64,000 nucleotides of DNA from Caulobacter sp. FWC26 (lineage in GTDB: Bacteria; Pseudomonadota; Alphaproteobacteria; Caulobacterales; Caulobacteraceae): assembly GCF_002742645.2 (NCBI RefSeq), contig NZ_CP033873.1:234223-298222 (forward strand). The letters run 5' to 3'. The position numbers and the translations under genes were made by a program. Under the pieces are notes generated by a model that was not told the DNA's origin, made no database searches, and saw nothing but the letters and a program-made list of their open reading frames with translations. Numbering within the stretch: position 1 is the first letter of the stretch; each line of letters starts with the position of its first letter. Below are positions 1-9,401 of this stretch, piece after piece.

Positions 1-621
1 CTGGTCGGCGGCGTCATCGGCGTCGTCGCCGCCGTCCTCATGCTGCTGACCCTGCCCTATGTGGTGGTCAAGCACGTCAAGGCGGCGGAACGGTGGACAG
101 GCCGGTTCGTCAGCAAGCCGACGCTGCTGGCCCTGCATGTGTATGCGGGCGTGCTGGCTCCGATCCTGGGGTTGGTTCATGCCGCCCACAAGTTCGGCAG
201 CCCCGTCGGCCTAACGCTGACCGGCCTTGTGCTGCTGACGGTCCTCAGCGGCTTCGTCGGCCGCTACCTGCTGGCGCAGACGGCGCGGGCCCTGCGCGGC
301 CGCCGCTCCGAGCTGGCGTCCCTGCAAGCGGCGTATCTCCACCTGCCGGCGCCCCCGGCGCCGACGGCGGCGGCCGTTGCGCTTTCCCGCTGGAAGCGGC
401 TGTTCTTCGTCGCCGGCGAACCGCCGGCGCCGCCGCCCGATGGGGCCGAGGCCCTGGCCGCGGCCTTGGCCGACACCGAGTTCGCCATCCGCGCGGAGGG
501 TGCGACCAACCGGCTGTTGTCGCGTTGGCGGTGGCTGCACGCTGTCCTGGGGGCGCTGGTCTACCTGGTGCTGCTTTTGCACATCGCCGCGGCCATCTAT
601 TTCGGGCTGCGCTGGCTATGA
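1..621 (+). CDS. b-type cytochrome-like membrane protein, 5' partial
   Basis: The reading frame is open from base 1, so the true start lies upstream of the window. The visible 206 residues contain about four hydrophobic segments with paired histidines: H-rich helices near residues 48-62 and a last helix pair with His spaced about 14 apart near residues 180-195. This is the layout of a membrane cytochrome b or ferric-reductase-like haem domain. A soluble Ala/Pro-rich loop separates the two helix pairs. The stop overlaps the start of the seven-haem cytochrome c gene (ATGATG/TGA at 618-623), so the two are translationally coupled and probably form one electron-transfer complex: membrane b-haem plus periplasmic c-haems. 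The electron donor and acceptor cannot be told from sequence. Family assignment is by topology and context, not by a named signature. Confidence 0.6.
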   Translation: MVGGVIGVVAAVLMLLTLPYVVVKHVKAAERWTGRFVSKPTLLALHVYAGVLAPILGLVHAAHKFGSPVGLTLTGLVLLTVLSGFVGRYLLAQTARALRGRRSELASLQAAYLHLPAPPAPTAAAVALSRWKRLFFVAGEPPAPPPDGAEALAAALADTEFAIRAEGATNRLLSRWRWLHAVLGALVYLVLLLHIAAAIYFGLRWL

Positions 622-1334
622 TGCGGGACCGCCTCCTCTACTGGATCTTTGTCGCCGCCGGCCTGGCGCTGCTGGGCGTCGCGGCGATGATGCAGACAAG
701 CGCGCCGCCCGGCGCCGGACCGGTGGCTCAGCTTGTCGCGCCAGGCCCCCTGTCGCCGGCCCACCAAGCCTTCGGCGCGCAGTGCGCCAGTTGCCACACG
801 CCTCTCAAGGGCGTGGAGAGCAAGACCTGCGTCGCCTGCCACGCGAGCACCGATTTCGGAAACAAACAGTCGACCCAGTTCCATGCCCAGGCCAAGGAGT
901 GCACGGCTTGCCACGTCGAGCACGAAGGCGCGCGCGCCATCGTGAAGATGGACCATCAGGCGTTGCTCGATCCGGCGGTGTGGCGAGGGCCGGCTGTTTC
1001 GCCACCCAATCCGCACGCCTTGCCGCCCGAAGCCGCGCTCAATTGCGCAAGCTGCCATTCCGTCCGCGATCCGCATCTGGGACTCTTCGGCCAGGACTGC
1101 GCCAGCTGCCACGCGACCAGCAGTTGGAAGGTTCCCAACTTCCGGCATCCGTCGGTCAGCTCGACGCAATGCTCGGAGTGCCACACCGCGCCGCCCAGTC
1201 ATTTCATGGAGCACTTCAGCATGGTCTCCCAGCGCGCCGCCGGCTCCAAGGCGCGCGTCGAACAATGCTACGCCTGTCACACCACCGACAGCTTCAACAA
1301 CATCCGCCGCCGAGGCTGGTATGATCACCATTGA
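618..1334 (+). CDS. multihaem c-type cytochrome (seven CxxCH)
   Basis: A 238-residue protein with an N-terminal hydrophobic anchor or signal (about residues 5-25) and seven CxxCH haem-binding motifs: CASCH, CVACH, CTACH, CASCH, CASCH, CSECH and CYACH. Extra His residues between them could be distal ligands, as in cytochrome c3/NapC-NrfH-like or c7-type families. It is expected to be exported and haem-loaded in the periplasm. The start is the first ATG of an ATGATG that overlaps the stop of the upstream membrane cytochrome, which argues for a joint b/c electron-transfer module. The 3' end overlaps the next gene by 14 bases. No substrate-reductase domain is present, so it is more likely an electron conduit than a terminal enzyme. 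Confidence 0.85.
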   Translation: MMRDRLLYWIFVAAGLALLGVAAMMQTSAPPGAGPVAQLVAPGPLSPAHQAFGAQCASCHTPLKGVESKTCVACHASTDFGNKQSTQFHAQAKECTACHVEHEGARAIVKMDHQALLDPAVWRGPAVSPPNPHALPPEAALNCASCHSVRDPHLGLFGQDCASCHATSSWKVPNFRHPSVSSTQCSECHTAPPSHFMEHFSMVSQRAAGSKARVEQCYACHTTDSFNNIRRRGWYDHH

Positions 1335-1722
1335 GTCCGGCTGGCTCAGCGCCTTCTTCAGGCTCGCGGTGATCATCCTCGAGCTGGCGGGCACGCTGAC
1401 CATCCTCAGCGGCGCGGCGCTGGCGACGATCCTGTTCGCCCTGCGGGCCCGATCGGGCGACCGGGCCAAGGCCTATGGCGCGTTCCGGTCCGCCCTCGGC
1501 CGAAGCATCCTTCTTGGCCTCGAATTCCTGGTCGCCGGCGACATCGTCAAGTCGCTCGTCATCAACCCGACCTTGGACGATCTCATCGTCCTGGCCGGTC
1601 TGGTCTTCGTGCGCACCTTCCTTAGCATCTCGCTCGGCGTCGAGATCAACGGCCACTGGCCCTGGGAGGACACGCGCATGGCCAGGGCCACGGGCCGCGA
1701 ACCTTCCTCACCGCGGGTCTGA
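1321..1722 (+). CDS. DUF1622 family membrane protein
   Basis: 133 residues with three predicted membrane helices (about 12-42, 62-85 and 88-110). The arrangement (long first helix, then a segment with LGRSILLGLEFLVAGDI, then LDDLIVLAGLVFVRTFLS) matches the DUF1622 family of small inner-membrane proteins, whose function is unknown. It starts inside the last codons of the cytochrome c gene (14-base overlap), so it is the third member of the b/c cytochrome operon. The tail after residue 115 is polar and probably cytoplasmic. A role in the redox module is inferred only from gene order. Confidence 0.8.
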   Translation: MITIESGWLSAFFRLAVIILELAGTLTILSGAALATILFALRARSGDRAKAYGAFRSALGRSILLGLEFLVAGDIVKSLVINPTLDDLIVLAGLVFVRTFLSISLGVEINGHWPWEDTRMARATGREPSSPRV

Positions 1723-1752
1723 CCAGACCCGCCCACCCGCCGGGAGATTGAC

Positions 1753-2199
1753 ATGCTGCAACGACGAGACCTGCTCACGGGAGCCGCCCTGTTGGCGGCC
1801 GGCGCCGCCCAGCCCGCCGCGGCGGCCGCCCAGGCCCACGACATGAAGGGCATGGACGCCATGCCCGGCATGGCGATGTCGATGAGCGACTGCATCGATC
1901 ACTGCCTGGCTTCCCATCGCCGGTGCCTTGAGACCGCCGCCTACGCCCTCGGTCAAGGCGGCGCGCTCGCCGCCCCCGACCTGATCGCCATGCTCACCGA
2001 CTGCGCCGAGCTGTGCCAGGCGACCGCCAACTCCATGCTCCGCGGCTCGGCCCTGCACCCGGTGCTCTGCCGCGCCTGCGCCGAAGCCTGCGACCTGTGC
2101 GCGGCGGCCTGTTCGAAACCCCGCGCCGACGCCCCGATGGCCCAGTGCGCCGAGACGTGCAGGGTGTGCGCCGCGGGCTGCCGACAGATGTCGCGCTGA
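1753..2199 (+). CDS. Csp1-like four-helix-bundle copper storage protein
   Basis: 148 residues with 14 cysteines (47, 51, 58, 84, 88, 106, 109, 113, 116, 120, 132, 136, 139, 143), mostly in CxxxC/CxxC spacing along predicted helices. This is the hallmark of the four-helix-bundle copper-binding (DUF326/Csp) family, in which the Cys line the bundle core and store many Cu(I) ions. The N-terminus (QRRDLLTGAALLAAG) looks like a twin-arginine signal, as in the exported Csp1 type, so the protein should act in the periplasm. A Met/His-rich linker (residues 28-45) follows the signal. An RBS-like GGGAG lies 8 bases upstream of the ATG. Its neighbours (Met/His-rich protein, copA, copB) fit copper sequestration. 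Confidence 0.88.
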   Translation: MLQRRDLLTGAALLAAGAAQPAAAAAQAHDMKGMDAMPGMAMSMSDCIDHCLASHRRCLETAAYALGQGGALAAPDLIAMLTDCAELCQATANSMLRGSALHPVLCRACAEACDLCAAACSKPRADAPMAQCAETCRVCAAGCRQMSR

Positions 2200-2317
2200 C
2201 CGCGCCTTCGGACCTTACGTATACGCGCGGCCGCCAATTGCGGGCATTGCAAGCGTCACGCCGTTCGAGATGCAGACGACGCCATCGGACGCGAACGTCA
2301 TAAGTTGGAGATCAGAA

Positions 2318-2677
2318 ATGATGCGCAAGATCGCAGTCGTGGCCGGCGCTGTCGGCCTTCTGGCCATGGGGACCGCCGCATTCGCCGACGGCCCCGCGCC
2401 CAAGGCCCAGACCCAGCCCGCGCCGGCCGCCTCCGCCCAGACCCCGCCGGACCACGCCCACATGCAGGGCATGGACCATGGCGGCCAGCAGATGCACGAC
2501 CAGATGATGAAGGACCATCAACAGGGGATGGCGAACATGCCGGCCACGCCGCCCAAGGATCCCGCCGCCAAGAAGCCCATGAAGGGCTGCTGCATGGACA
2601 AGCCGATGGCCCCGAAAGGCAAACCCATGGCTCCCAAGGACGCCAAGGATCCCGCCATGCCCATGAAGGACATGTAA
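2318..2677 (+). CDS. Met/His/Lys-rich periplasmic protein, probable metal binder
   Basis: 119 residues starting at the first ATG of ATGATG, 7 bases after GGAG (2307-2310). An upstream in-frame ATG at 2270 has no RBS and would precede the signal peptide, so it was not used. The protein has a clear signal peptide (about residues 1-22, ending AFA) and a low-complexity mature part rich in Met, His, Pro and Lys, with clusters HMQGMDHGG and [13 protein letters not shown] and a lone CC pair (GCCMDKPM). No fold is recognised. Such tails are typical of periplasmic copper-binding accessory proteins, and the position between a copper storage gene and copAB supports this. It is the last gene before a strong terminator. 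Confidence 0.7.
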   Translation: MMRKIAVVAGAVGLLAMGTAAFADGPAPKAQTQPAPAASAQTPPDHAHMQGMDHGGQQMHDQMMKDHQQGMANMPATPPKDPAAKKPMKGCCMDKPMAPKGKPMAPKDAKDPAMPMKDM

Positions 2678-2702
2678 CGCCCGCTCAAGCCGCGACGCGC
2701 CG

Positions 2703-2738
2703 AAGAACCTGCCGGGCGAGCACGCCCGGCAGGTTCTT
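2703..2738 (+). terminator. rho-independent terminator
   Basis: A 16-bp perfect stem (2703-2718 pairing with 2723-2738) around a 4-base loop AGCA, followed by TTC. It lies 26 bases past the stop of the Met/His-rich gene and ends the cytochrome/copper-storage block. The hairpin is symmetric, with AAG on its left side, but no gene reads toward it on the minus strand. Confidence 0.85.
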
Positions 2739-2831
2739 TCACGTCCGGGCGCCGCCAGGCGATGTGACATCTACGGATATCCTCGGCCGCGCCCGCCACT
2801 AGGCTCGTCGTCACCAGCAGGGAGCCAAGCG

Positions 2832-4352
2832 ATGTTCCACAAGGCCATCGAGACGATGCGCGCCGCGCCCTTGTTCAAGGCGCGCTACGACAACTTCATC
2901 GGCGGCGCCTGGTCGGCCCCGACCACGGGCGAGTACTTCGCCGACCACAGCCCGATCAATGGCGACCGGATCGCCGAGTTCGCCCTGTCGGGTCCGGCCG
3001 ACGTGGAACTGGCGCTCGACGCCGCCCATCGCGCCAAGGCCGGCTGGGCGCGGTTGTCGCCGGCCGAGCGGTCCCGGCTGCTGAGCCGGGTCGCCGATCG
3101 CCTGGAGCAGAACCTCGACCTGCTGGCGCTCGCCGAGACGCTCGACAACGGCAAGCCGATCCGCGAGACGCGCGGCGCCGACGTGCCGCTCGCGGTCGAT
3201 CACTTCCGCTATTTCGCTGGATGCATCCGGGCCGAGGAAGGCGCGATCTCGACGATCGACGCCGACACCATCGCCTACCATTTCCGCGAGCCGCTTGGCG
3301 TGGTCGGCCAGATCATTCCCTGGAACTTCCCCCTGCTGATGGCGGCCTGGAAGATCGCGCCCGCGCTGGCCGCCGGCAACTGCACGGTCATCAAGCCAGC
3401 GTCCCAGACGCCCCTGACGCTGATGATGCTCGCCGAACTCACCGCCGACATCCTGCCGCCGGGCGTGCTCAACGTCGTGACCGGGCCCGGCCGAACCGTC
3501 GGCCAGGCGATCGCCGCCAACCCGCGGATCGCCAAGGTCTCGTTCACCGGCGAGACGGTCACGGGCAAGGCGATCATGCACGCCGCGGCCGATCACCTGA
3601 TCCCGCAGACGATGGAGCTCGGGGGCAAGTCGCCCAACATCTTCATGGCCGACGTCCTTGATGAGGAGGACGCCTTCTTCGACAAGGCGCTGGAAGGGTT
3701 CACGCTCTTCGCCTTCAACAAGGGCGAGGTCTGCACCTGTCCCTCGCGCGCCCTGATCCATGAATCGATCTTCGACCGGTTCATGGAGCGGGCCGTGGCC
3801 CGCGTGGCGGCGATCCGTCAGGGCGACCCGCTCGACCCCGCGACCCAGCTGGGCGCCCAGGCGTCCGAAGACCAGCTGCGCAAGATCCTCGGCTATATCG
3901 AGATCGGCAAGAACGAGGGCGCGCAATGCCTGATCGGCGGCGCGCGGGCGCTGCCCGGAGGCGAACTCGACGGGGGCTATTTCGTGCAGCCGACCGTCTT
4001 CGTCGGCGACAACAGCATGCGGATCTTCCAGGAGGAGATCTTCGGCCCGGTGCTGTCGGTGACGACCTTCAAGACCCTCGACGAGGCGATCGCGATCGCC
4101 AACGACACGCCCTATGGCCTCGGCGCAGGCGTTTGGAGCCGCAGCGGCAACACCGCCTACCGTCTAGGCCTCGCGATCGAGGCCGGACGGGTCTGGACCA
4201 ACTGCTACCACCAGTATCCGGCCCACGCCGCCTTCGGCGGCTACAAGGCCTCGGGGTTCGGGCGCGAGACCCACAAGGCGATGCTCGATCACTACCAGCA
4301 GACCAAGAACCTGCTCGTCTCCTACGACGAGCATGGCCTCGGTCTGTTTTGA
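2832..4352 (+). CDS. NAD-dependent aldehyde dehydrogenase (ExaC/AcoD-like)
   Basis: 506 residues, the usual length for the aldehyde dehydrogenase superfamily. Oxidises an aldehyde, most likely acetaldehyde, to the acid with NAD. Visible landmarks are the nucleotide-fold motif [12 protein letters not shown] (about residues 157-168), FTGETVTGK, the general-base segment ELGGKSPNI (about 259-267) and the catalytic cysteine in [11 protein letters not shown] (Cys301), a variant typical of the ExaC/AcoD acetaldehyde group. A GGGAG RBS lies at 2820-2824. The alcohol dehydrogenase gene follows after 23 bases, so the pair probably takes a short alcohol to the carboxylate. It stands alone between two terminated or coupled copper blocks, which is metabolically out of place and points to an oxygen-limitation role (inference). 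Confidence 0.9.
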   Translation: MFHKAIETMRAAPLFKARYDNFIGGAWSAPTTGEYFADHSPINGDRIAEFALSGPADVELALDAAHRAKAGWARLSPAERSRLLSRVADRLEQNLDLLALAETLDNGKPIRETRGADVPLAVDHFRYFAGCIRAEEGAISTIDADTIAYHFREPLGVVGQIIPWNFPLLMAAWKIAPALAAGNCTVIKPASQTPLTLMMLAELTADILPPGVLNVVTGPGRTVGQAIAANPRIAKVSFTGETVTGKAIMHAAADHLIPQTMELGGKSPNIFMADVLDEEDAFFDKALEGFTLFAFNKGEVCTCPSRALIHESIFDRFMERAVARVAAIRQGDPLDPATQLGAQASEDQLRKILGYIEIGKNEGAQCLIGGARALPGGELDGGYFVQPTVFVGDNSMRIFQEEIFGPVLSVTTFKTLDEAIAIANDTPYGLGAGVWSRSGNTAYRLGLAIEAGRVWTNCYHQYPAHAAFGGYKASGFGRETHKAMLDHYQQTKNLLVSYDEHGLGLF

Positions 4353-4375
4353 TCCCTCGCAAAGGAGCAACAGCC

Positions 4376-5401
4376 ATGGCCAAGACCATGAAGGCGGCCG
4401 TCGTGCGCAAATTCGGGGCGCCGCTGGTCATCGAGGAAGCGCCGATCCCCACGGTCGGTCCCGGACAAATCCTGGTGAAGATCGCCGCCACCGGCGTCTG
4501 TCACACCGACCTGCACGCGGCCGAGGGCGACTGGCCGGTGAAGCCGAACCCGCCCTTCATTCCTGGCCATGAGGGCGTCGGCCACGTCGCCGCGGTCGGG
4601 TCGGGCGTCACCCACGTCAAAGAGGGCGACCGGGTCGGCGTGCCTTGGCTCTACACCGCCTGCGGCCACTGCGTGCATTGCCTGGGGGGCTGGGAGACCC
4701 TGTGCGAGAGCCAGCAGAACACCGGCTATTCGGTCAACGGCAGCTTCGCCGAATACGTCCTCGCCGACCCCAACTATGTCGGCCACCTGCCGGACAATGT
4801 CGGCTTTATCGACATCGCGCCGATCCTGTGCGCGGGCGTTACCGTCTACAAGGGACTGAAGGCGACCGAGGCCAAGCCGGGCGAGTGGGTCGTGGTCTCC
4901 GGCATCGGCGGCCTGGGTCACATGGCCGTGCAGTACGCCAAGGCGATGGGGCTCAACGTGGCGGCGGTCGACATCGACGACCGCAAGCTCGATCTGGCGA
5001 CACGCCTTGGCGCGGCCGTGACCGTCAACGCCCGAGAGCAGGATCCCGCCGCCGCGATCAAGGCGGCGATCGGCGGCGCGCAGGGCGTCCTCGTCACCGC
5101 CGTCTCGCCCAAGGCCTTCCAGCAGGCGCTCGGCATGGTCCGGCGCGGCGGCACGGTGGCCCTCAATGGCCTGCCGCCCGGCGATTTTCCGCTGTCGATC
5201 TTCGACACCGTGCTCAACGGCGTCACCGTCCGCGGCTCGATCGTCGGCACCCGGCTCGACCTGATGGAGGCGCTGGCCTTCGCCGGCGAGGGCAAGGTTC
5301 ACGCGACTGTCCACACCGAACCGCTCGAGAAGATCAACGACGTCTTCGCGCGCATGCACCACGGCGACATCGAGGGCCGCATCGTCCTCGACCTCGCCTA
5401 A
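4376..5401 (+). CDS. adhP: zinc-dependent alcohol dehydrogenase, AdhP type
   Basis: 341 residues, a medium-chain Zn alcohol dehydrogenase. Catalytic-zinc ligands are visible in [15 protein letters not shown] (Cys near residue 38) and GHEGVGHV. The structural-zinc loop carries four Cys in [15 protein letters not shown], and the NAD-binding Rossmann motif is [17 protein letters not shown]. This combination and length match AdhP, the ethanol-active propanol-preferring form. The start is the ATG preceded by AAAGGAG at 4361-4367. It lies 23 bases downstream of the aldehyde dehydrogenase and should be cotranscribed with it: together they interconvert ethanol, acetaldehyde and acetate. The multicopper oxidase gene follows 29 bases later. 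Confidence 0.92.
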   Translation: MAKTMKAAVVRKFGAPLVIEEAPIPTVGPGQILVKIAATGVCHTDLHAAEGDWPVKPNPPFIPGHEGVGHVAAVGSGVTHVKEGDRVGVPWLYTACGHCVHCLGGWETLCESQQNTGYSVNGSFAEYVLADPNYVGHLPDNVGFIDIAPILCAGVTVYKGLKATEAKPGEWVVVSGIGGLGHMAVQYAKAMGLNVAAVDIDDRKLDLATRLGAAVTVNAREQDPAAAIKAAIGGAQGVLVTAVSPKAFQQALGMVRRGGTVALNGLPPGDFPLSIFDTVLNGVTVRGSIVGTRLDLMEALAFAGEGKVHATVHTEPLEKINDVFARMHHGDIEGRIVLDLA

Positions 5402-5430
5402 TCCCCCCCGCGACGAACCGCGAGCAAACC

Positions 5431-7119
5431 ATGTTCGACAGTCCTACCTTGCCGGCCACACGGCGCCGCTTCGTCCAGGGCCTGGCGGTCAGCGGGGCGG
5501 TGGCCGGAGTTTCGCCGGCGCTGCTGGCGGGCCCCGCCGCCGCCGCGACCGCCGAATTGCGCGGGACCGAATTCGATCTCGAGATCGCCGAACTGCCGGT
5601 CAACTTCACCGGCAAGCGTCGGATCGCCACGGCGGTGAACGGCGCCGTGCCCGCCCCCGTGCTGCGATTGCGCGAGGGCGACACCGTCACCCTGCGCGTC
5701 CGCAACCGCCTCAAGGAGATGTCCAGCATCCACTGGCACGGGGTCATCCTGCCCGCCGAGATGGACGGCGTACCAGGCATCAGCTTTCCCGGGATCGCGC
5801 CCGGCGAGACCTTCACCTATCGCTTCGAGCTGCGTCAGGCGGGCACCTACTGGTATCACGCGCACACCTTGGCCGAGCAAACCGGGCTTTATGGCGCGAT
5901 CATCGTCGAGCCGCGCGCGCCGACCGGACCTGCGCCCGATCGGGACTACGCCATCCTGCTGAGCGACTGGTCGGACGAACCGCCGCTGCAGATCTTCACG
6001 AACCTCAAGAAGCTGAGCAGCTACTACAATTTCGCGCAGCCGACCGCCGGAGACTTCCTCAAGGATGTGGGCAAGCTGGGGTTCGGCGAGGCCCTCGCGC
6101 GGCGGCGGATGTGGAACCGGTCGCGGATGAACCCGACCGACTACAGCGACGTTTCCGCCGCCACCTACACCTACCTGATGAACGGAACGCCGCCGGCCGG
6201 GAATTGGACGGCGATCGCCGCCCCCGGCGAGCGAGTTCGCCTCCGGTTCGTGGGGGCGGGGACGGCGACCTTCTTCGACGTGCGCCTTCCTGGGGTCCCG
6301 CTGACCGTCGTCTCGACCGATGGCCAGCCGGTGGAGCCGGTGACGGTCGAGGAGTTCCGGATCGGACCGGGCGAAACCTACGATGTCGAGTTCGTCATGC
6401 CCGAGGGCGCCCGAACGATCTTCGCCCAATCGATCGACCGGACGGGTTTCGCCCGCGGCGTCATCGCCCCAGCGCCCGGCATGACGGCGCCGACGCCGGC
6501 GCTCGATGCGCGGACCTGGCTCGATCCGGTCGACATGATGGGCGCCATGGCCGCCATGGGCGGCGAACACGCCGGCCACGGCATGGCGGACACGCCCCCG
6601 AAGGCGCGTCACGCGCGCACCGAGTACGGCGCCAACACCGACATGCGCGTCGACTATCCGCGCACCAATCTCGACGATCCCGGCGCGGGCCTGCGCGAGC
6701 GGTCCTGGCGGGTGCTGACCCTGGCCGACCTTCGCACGCCCGGCGGCGATCCGGATCCTCGCGAGCCGGAGCGTGAGATCGAGTTGCACCTCACCGGCAA
6801 CATGGAGCGCTTCATCTGGACGCTGGACGGGATCAAGCTGAACGATTCCCGTCCGCTCCACTTCAAGCCGAACGCGCGGCTGCGCATCGTTCTCGTCAAC
6901 GACACGATGATGGCCCACCCGATGCACCTCCACGGCATGTGGAGCGATGTCGAAGGCCCGGACGGCGCGTTCCAGGTCCGCAAGCATACCGTGGTGGTCC
7001 AGCCCGCCCAGCGGATCAGCTTTCGCGTCACCGCCGACGCCATGGGGCGATGGGCCTTCCACTGTCATCTGCTCTACCACATGGCGGCCGGCATGTTCCG
7101 GGAGGTGGTCGTCGCATGA
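5431..7119 (+). CDS. copA: copper-resistance multicopper oxidase CopA
   Basis: 562 residues with a twin-arginine signal (TRRRFVQGLAVSGAVAG) for folded export to the periplasm. Three cupredoxin-like domains are implied. The copper ligands are visible as IHWHG (about residue 100), YWYHAHT (about 140), HPMHLHG (about 495) and HCHLLYHM (about 545). A Met/His stretch near residue 370-390 (MMGAMAAMGGEHAGHGM) is typical of CopA/PcoA. The protein oxidises Cu(I) and binds copper in the periplasm. It is translationally coupled to copB by an ATGA overlap. It is named CopA in the Pseudomonas/PcoA sense and is not the P-type ATPase encoded at 12897. Confidence 0.93.
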   Translation: MFDSPTLPATRRRFVQGLAVSGAVAGVSPALLAGPAAAATAELRGTEFDLEIAELPVNFTGKRRIATAVNGAVPAPVLRLREGDTVTLRVRNRLKEMSSIHWHGVILPAEMDGVPGISFPGIAPGETFTYRFELRQAGTYWYHAHTLAEQTGLYGAIIVEPRAPTGPAPDRDYAILLSDWSDEPPLQIFTNLKKLSSYYNFAQPTAGDFLKDVGKLGFGEALARRRMWNRSRMNPTDYSDVSAATYTYLMNGTPPAGNWTAIAAPGERVRLRFVGAGTATFFDVRLPGVPLTVVSTDGQPVEPVTVEEFRIGPGETYDVEFVMPEGARTIFAQSIDRTGFARGVIAPAPGMTAPTPALDARTWLDPVDMMGAMAAMGGEHAGHGMADTPPKARHARTEYGANTDMRVDYPRTNLDDPGAGLRERSWRVLTLADLRTPGGDPDPREPEREIELHLTGNMERFIWTLDGIKLNDSRPLHFKPNARLRIVLVNDTMMAHPMHLHGMWSDVEGPDGAFQVRKHTVVVQPAQRISFRVTADAMGRWAFHCHLLYHMAAGMFREVVVA

Positions 7120-8084
7120 CCCGTCTGGCCCTCTCGCGAGCGTCTCTGCTCGCCTTGGCTCTGAGCGTTTCGGCCGTGGCCGCGCCCGCAATCGCCCAGG
7201 ACGCCCCCCATCAGCACGCCGCGCCACCGCCGCCGAGCCCGGCCCCAACGGCCTCCCCCGCGGCGCCTGCGGATCACGCGGGCATGGATATGTCCGGCAT
7301 GGATATGTCCGGCGCGGGGACGCCCGCCGGCGGCATGACCATGGACATGGGACGGATGCAGGGCGGCAAGGCTCCGCCGGACGCCCGCAACTCCGACGAC
7401 TATGCGGACGGCTATCGCAATTCGACGCTGCCGGGCTACGAGATGGCCGACAAGCTGTCGATCCCCAAGGTTCTCGTTGACGAACTGGAGTTCGCCAGCG
7501 GCAACGAGGGGCAGGGCGTCGGCTGGACCGTCCTCGTCACCCAGGGCCAGGACGACAGCAAGCTCTGGCTGCGCAGCCAGGGCCTCAAGAACTCCAAGGA
7601 TCGCCTCGATCCGGAGAGCAGCGTCGAGGCGCTGTGGTGGCGCAGCAAGAGCCCGTTCTGGGGCACGTTGCTGGGCGTTCGTCAGGATCTCGGCAAGGGG
7701 GCGACCACTTGGCTCGCCGCCGGCGTCGAGGGCCTGGCGCCCTACTGGTTCGATGTCCAGCTGACCGGCTACGTCGGCGACGACGGCCGCCTCGGCGCCC
7801 GCGCCAAGGGCGCCTACGAGGTCCGCTTCACCAATCGCCTCATCCTGACCCCGCAGGTCGAAACCAACCTCTATTCCAAGCGCTCGACCGACCGTGAGCT
7901 CGGCGGCGGCTTCAGCAACGTCGAGCTGAGCGCTCGGCTGCGCTACGAGGTCTCGCGGAAATTCGCGCCCTATGTCGGCTTCGTCTGGGAGCGGGCGCTG
8001 GACGACACCGCCGACTTCCGACGTGCCGATCGCCAGCGCCCGGCCGAGCATCGGGTGGTTGTCGGCTTGCGATCATGGTGGTGA
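7116..8084 (+). CDS. copB: copper-resistance outer membrane protein CopB
   Basis: 322 residues with a signal peptide (about 1-27, ending AIA), then a His/Pro/Met-rich linker with repeated GMDMSGMDMSG and GGMTMDMGRMQGG copper-binding blocks. A C-terminal beta-rich domain of about 220 residues ends in a terminal aromatic (RSWW), the sign of an outer-membrane barrel. The segment YEMADKLSIPKVLVDELE and the alternating barrel strands match the CopB/PcoB family that works with CopA in periplasmic copper tolerance. The start overlaps the stop of copA (ATGA). Confidence 0.92.
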   Translation: MTRLALSRASLLALALSVSAVAAPAIAQDAPHQHAAPPPPSPAPTASPAAPADHAGMDMSGMDMSGAGTPAGGMTMDMGRMQGGKAPPDARNSDDYADGYRNSTLPGYEMADKLSIPKVLVDELEFASGNEGQGVGWTVLVTQGQDDSKLWLRSQGLKNSKDRLDPESSVEALWWRSKSPFWGTLLGVRQDLGKGATTWLAAGVEGLAPYWFDVQLTGYVGDDGRLGARAKGAYEVRFTNRLILTPQVETNLYSKRSTDRELGGGFSNVELSARLRYEVSRKFAPYVGFVWERALDDTADFRRADRQRPAEHRVVVGLRSWW

Positions 8085-9337
8085 GGCGCTGCGCGGCGCC
8101 TTGGCGACCGGAAGACGGCCTGACGTGTTCTGCGGCGGACGATAGCCCTGGCCGGAGCCAGACGGCTGCGTCGATCCTGTTGCTTCTCGCGGTCGCGGCG
8201 GCGTCTGCGGGCCAGACCGCCGTCCTCGCCTTTCTCCCGACCCTCGTCGACGGAGGCCAGGCCGACTTGGCGCTGCGCATCCAAGATGTCCATGTCGCGA
8301 GTTTGACGGCGGCCCACCCGCTGGCGGCGCTCGTCTTCGCGCCGCTCTGGGGATGGCTCGCCGACCGCATCGACTACCGGATCATTCTGCGCACGGCCCT
8401 GGTCGTCCTCGCGCTGGCGACCGCGCCGGTCGGGGCGGTCCCGCTCCCCATGCTGTATGGACTTCGCTTGCTGGCTGGGCTGTCCGCGGCCGCCATCATC
8501 CCGCTGGCGCTGCTGTCAACGAACTTCGCACCCGGTGGCCGGGACGAGCAGGCGAGGCGTTTCACCTGGCTGACGGCCTTCATGTTTCTTGGCGACCTGT
8601 TCGGCCCCCTGCTCGCCGAAGCGTCCGCGCCGCTCTTTCCCCGCACGCCGCTGTTGGTGCTCGCGCTCGTCATCGCCGTGCTGGCGCTGGCGCTGACGAC
8701 CGGCATTGTGCGCTTGCCGGCCCGCTGTGCCGCCCGTCCCGAGGGACGTCGCCTGCAAGCCCCGCCGCGCGTCGTCACGCTTGTCCTCCTGCTTGTCACC
8801 ATCGTCGGCGGCGGCGGACTCGCCGCCATGCATGTCAGCCTGCTCGTGACCCGCTCCGAGGGCGCGCTGAGCCGCGAGGCGATCGCCGGGATGCTCAGTC
8901 TCTGCGGGCTGGCGATGTTGGCGGCTCAGCTTTTCCACACCCGCGTCACCTGGCTGGTGACCGCGCCTCGACGCCTGGCCTGCCTCACGCTCGCGCTTCT
9001 AGCCCTGTCGCTGTTTCTCTTTCGGTTTGGAACGACCGTGGTCGAAATGGCCGGTCTCATCGCCGTCGCCGGCTGGAGCTCAGCCAGTCTTCGGCTGGTC
9101 ACGAGCTTCTGGATCAGCGGCCCCATGCGGCCCTCTGGAGTCATGCTTGGGCTGCAGCATACAGCCGCGAGCCTCGGCCAGGCGCTGGCGCCCATGTCGC
9201 TCGCCGTCGTGTCACCCCATCGGCAAGCGGCCGTCGTCGAAGCGATCGGCTGGCTGTCGCTCGGTCTGCTCGCGCTTCTGCCGGCGATATGGCGCCGGAC
9301 GTCGACACCGGTCCATCCAGCCGGGGAAAGGGCGTGA
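8075..9337 (+). CDS. major facilitator superfamily transporter
   Basis: 420 residues with about twelve hydrophobic helices. An MFS loop signature is present between helices 2 and 3 (PLWGWLADRIDYRIILRTAL), and a second half begins after a basic cytoplasmic loop near residue 210-230. The substrate is unknown: the protein has no Met/His-rich copper motifs, so a metal role is inferred only from its place directly behind copB, with which it overlaps by 10 bases. The first 30 residues are polar and poorly MFS-like, so a later start is possible, although no better RBS was found. Confidence 0.75.
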   Translation: MVVRRCAAPWRPEDGLTCSAADDSPGRSQTAASILLLLAVAAASAGQTAVLAFLPTLVDGGQADLALRIQDVHVASLTAAHPLAALVFAPLWGWLADRIDYRIILRTALVVLALATAPVGAVPLPMLYGLRLLAGLSAAAIIPLALLSTNFAPGGRDEQARRFTWLTAFMFLGDLFGPLLAEASAPLFPRTPLLVLALVIAVLALALTTGIVRLPARCAARPEGRRLQAPPRVVTLVLLLVTIVGGGGLAAMHVSLLVTRSEGALSREAIAGMLSLCGLAMLAAQLFHTRVTWLVTAPRRLACLTLALLALSLFLFRFGTTVVEMAGLIAVAGWSSASLRLVTSFWISGPMRPSGVMLGLQHTAASLGQALAPMSLAVVSPHRQAAVVEAIGWLSLGLLALLPAIWRRTSTPVHPAGERA

Positions 9338-9401
9338 CAGCGCCGCCACGTCCGAGAGCCGCGTCCGCCACGCGCCCAGCTTCACGCCAAGGAGTCCGCC
9401 C

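Noticed and set aside
5398..7248. A 616-codon minus-strand frame
   Set aside because: Antisense of the multicopper oxidase gene, with no recognisable domain.
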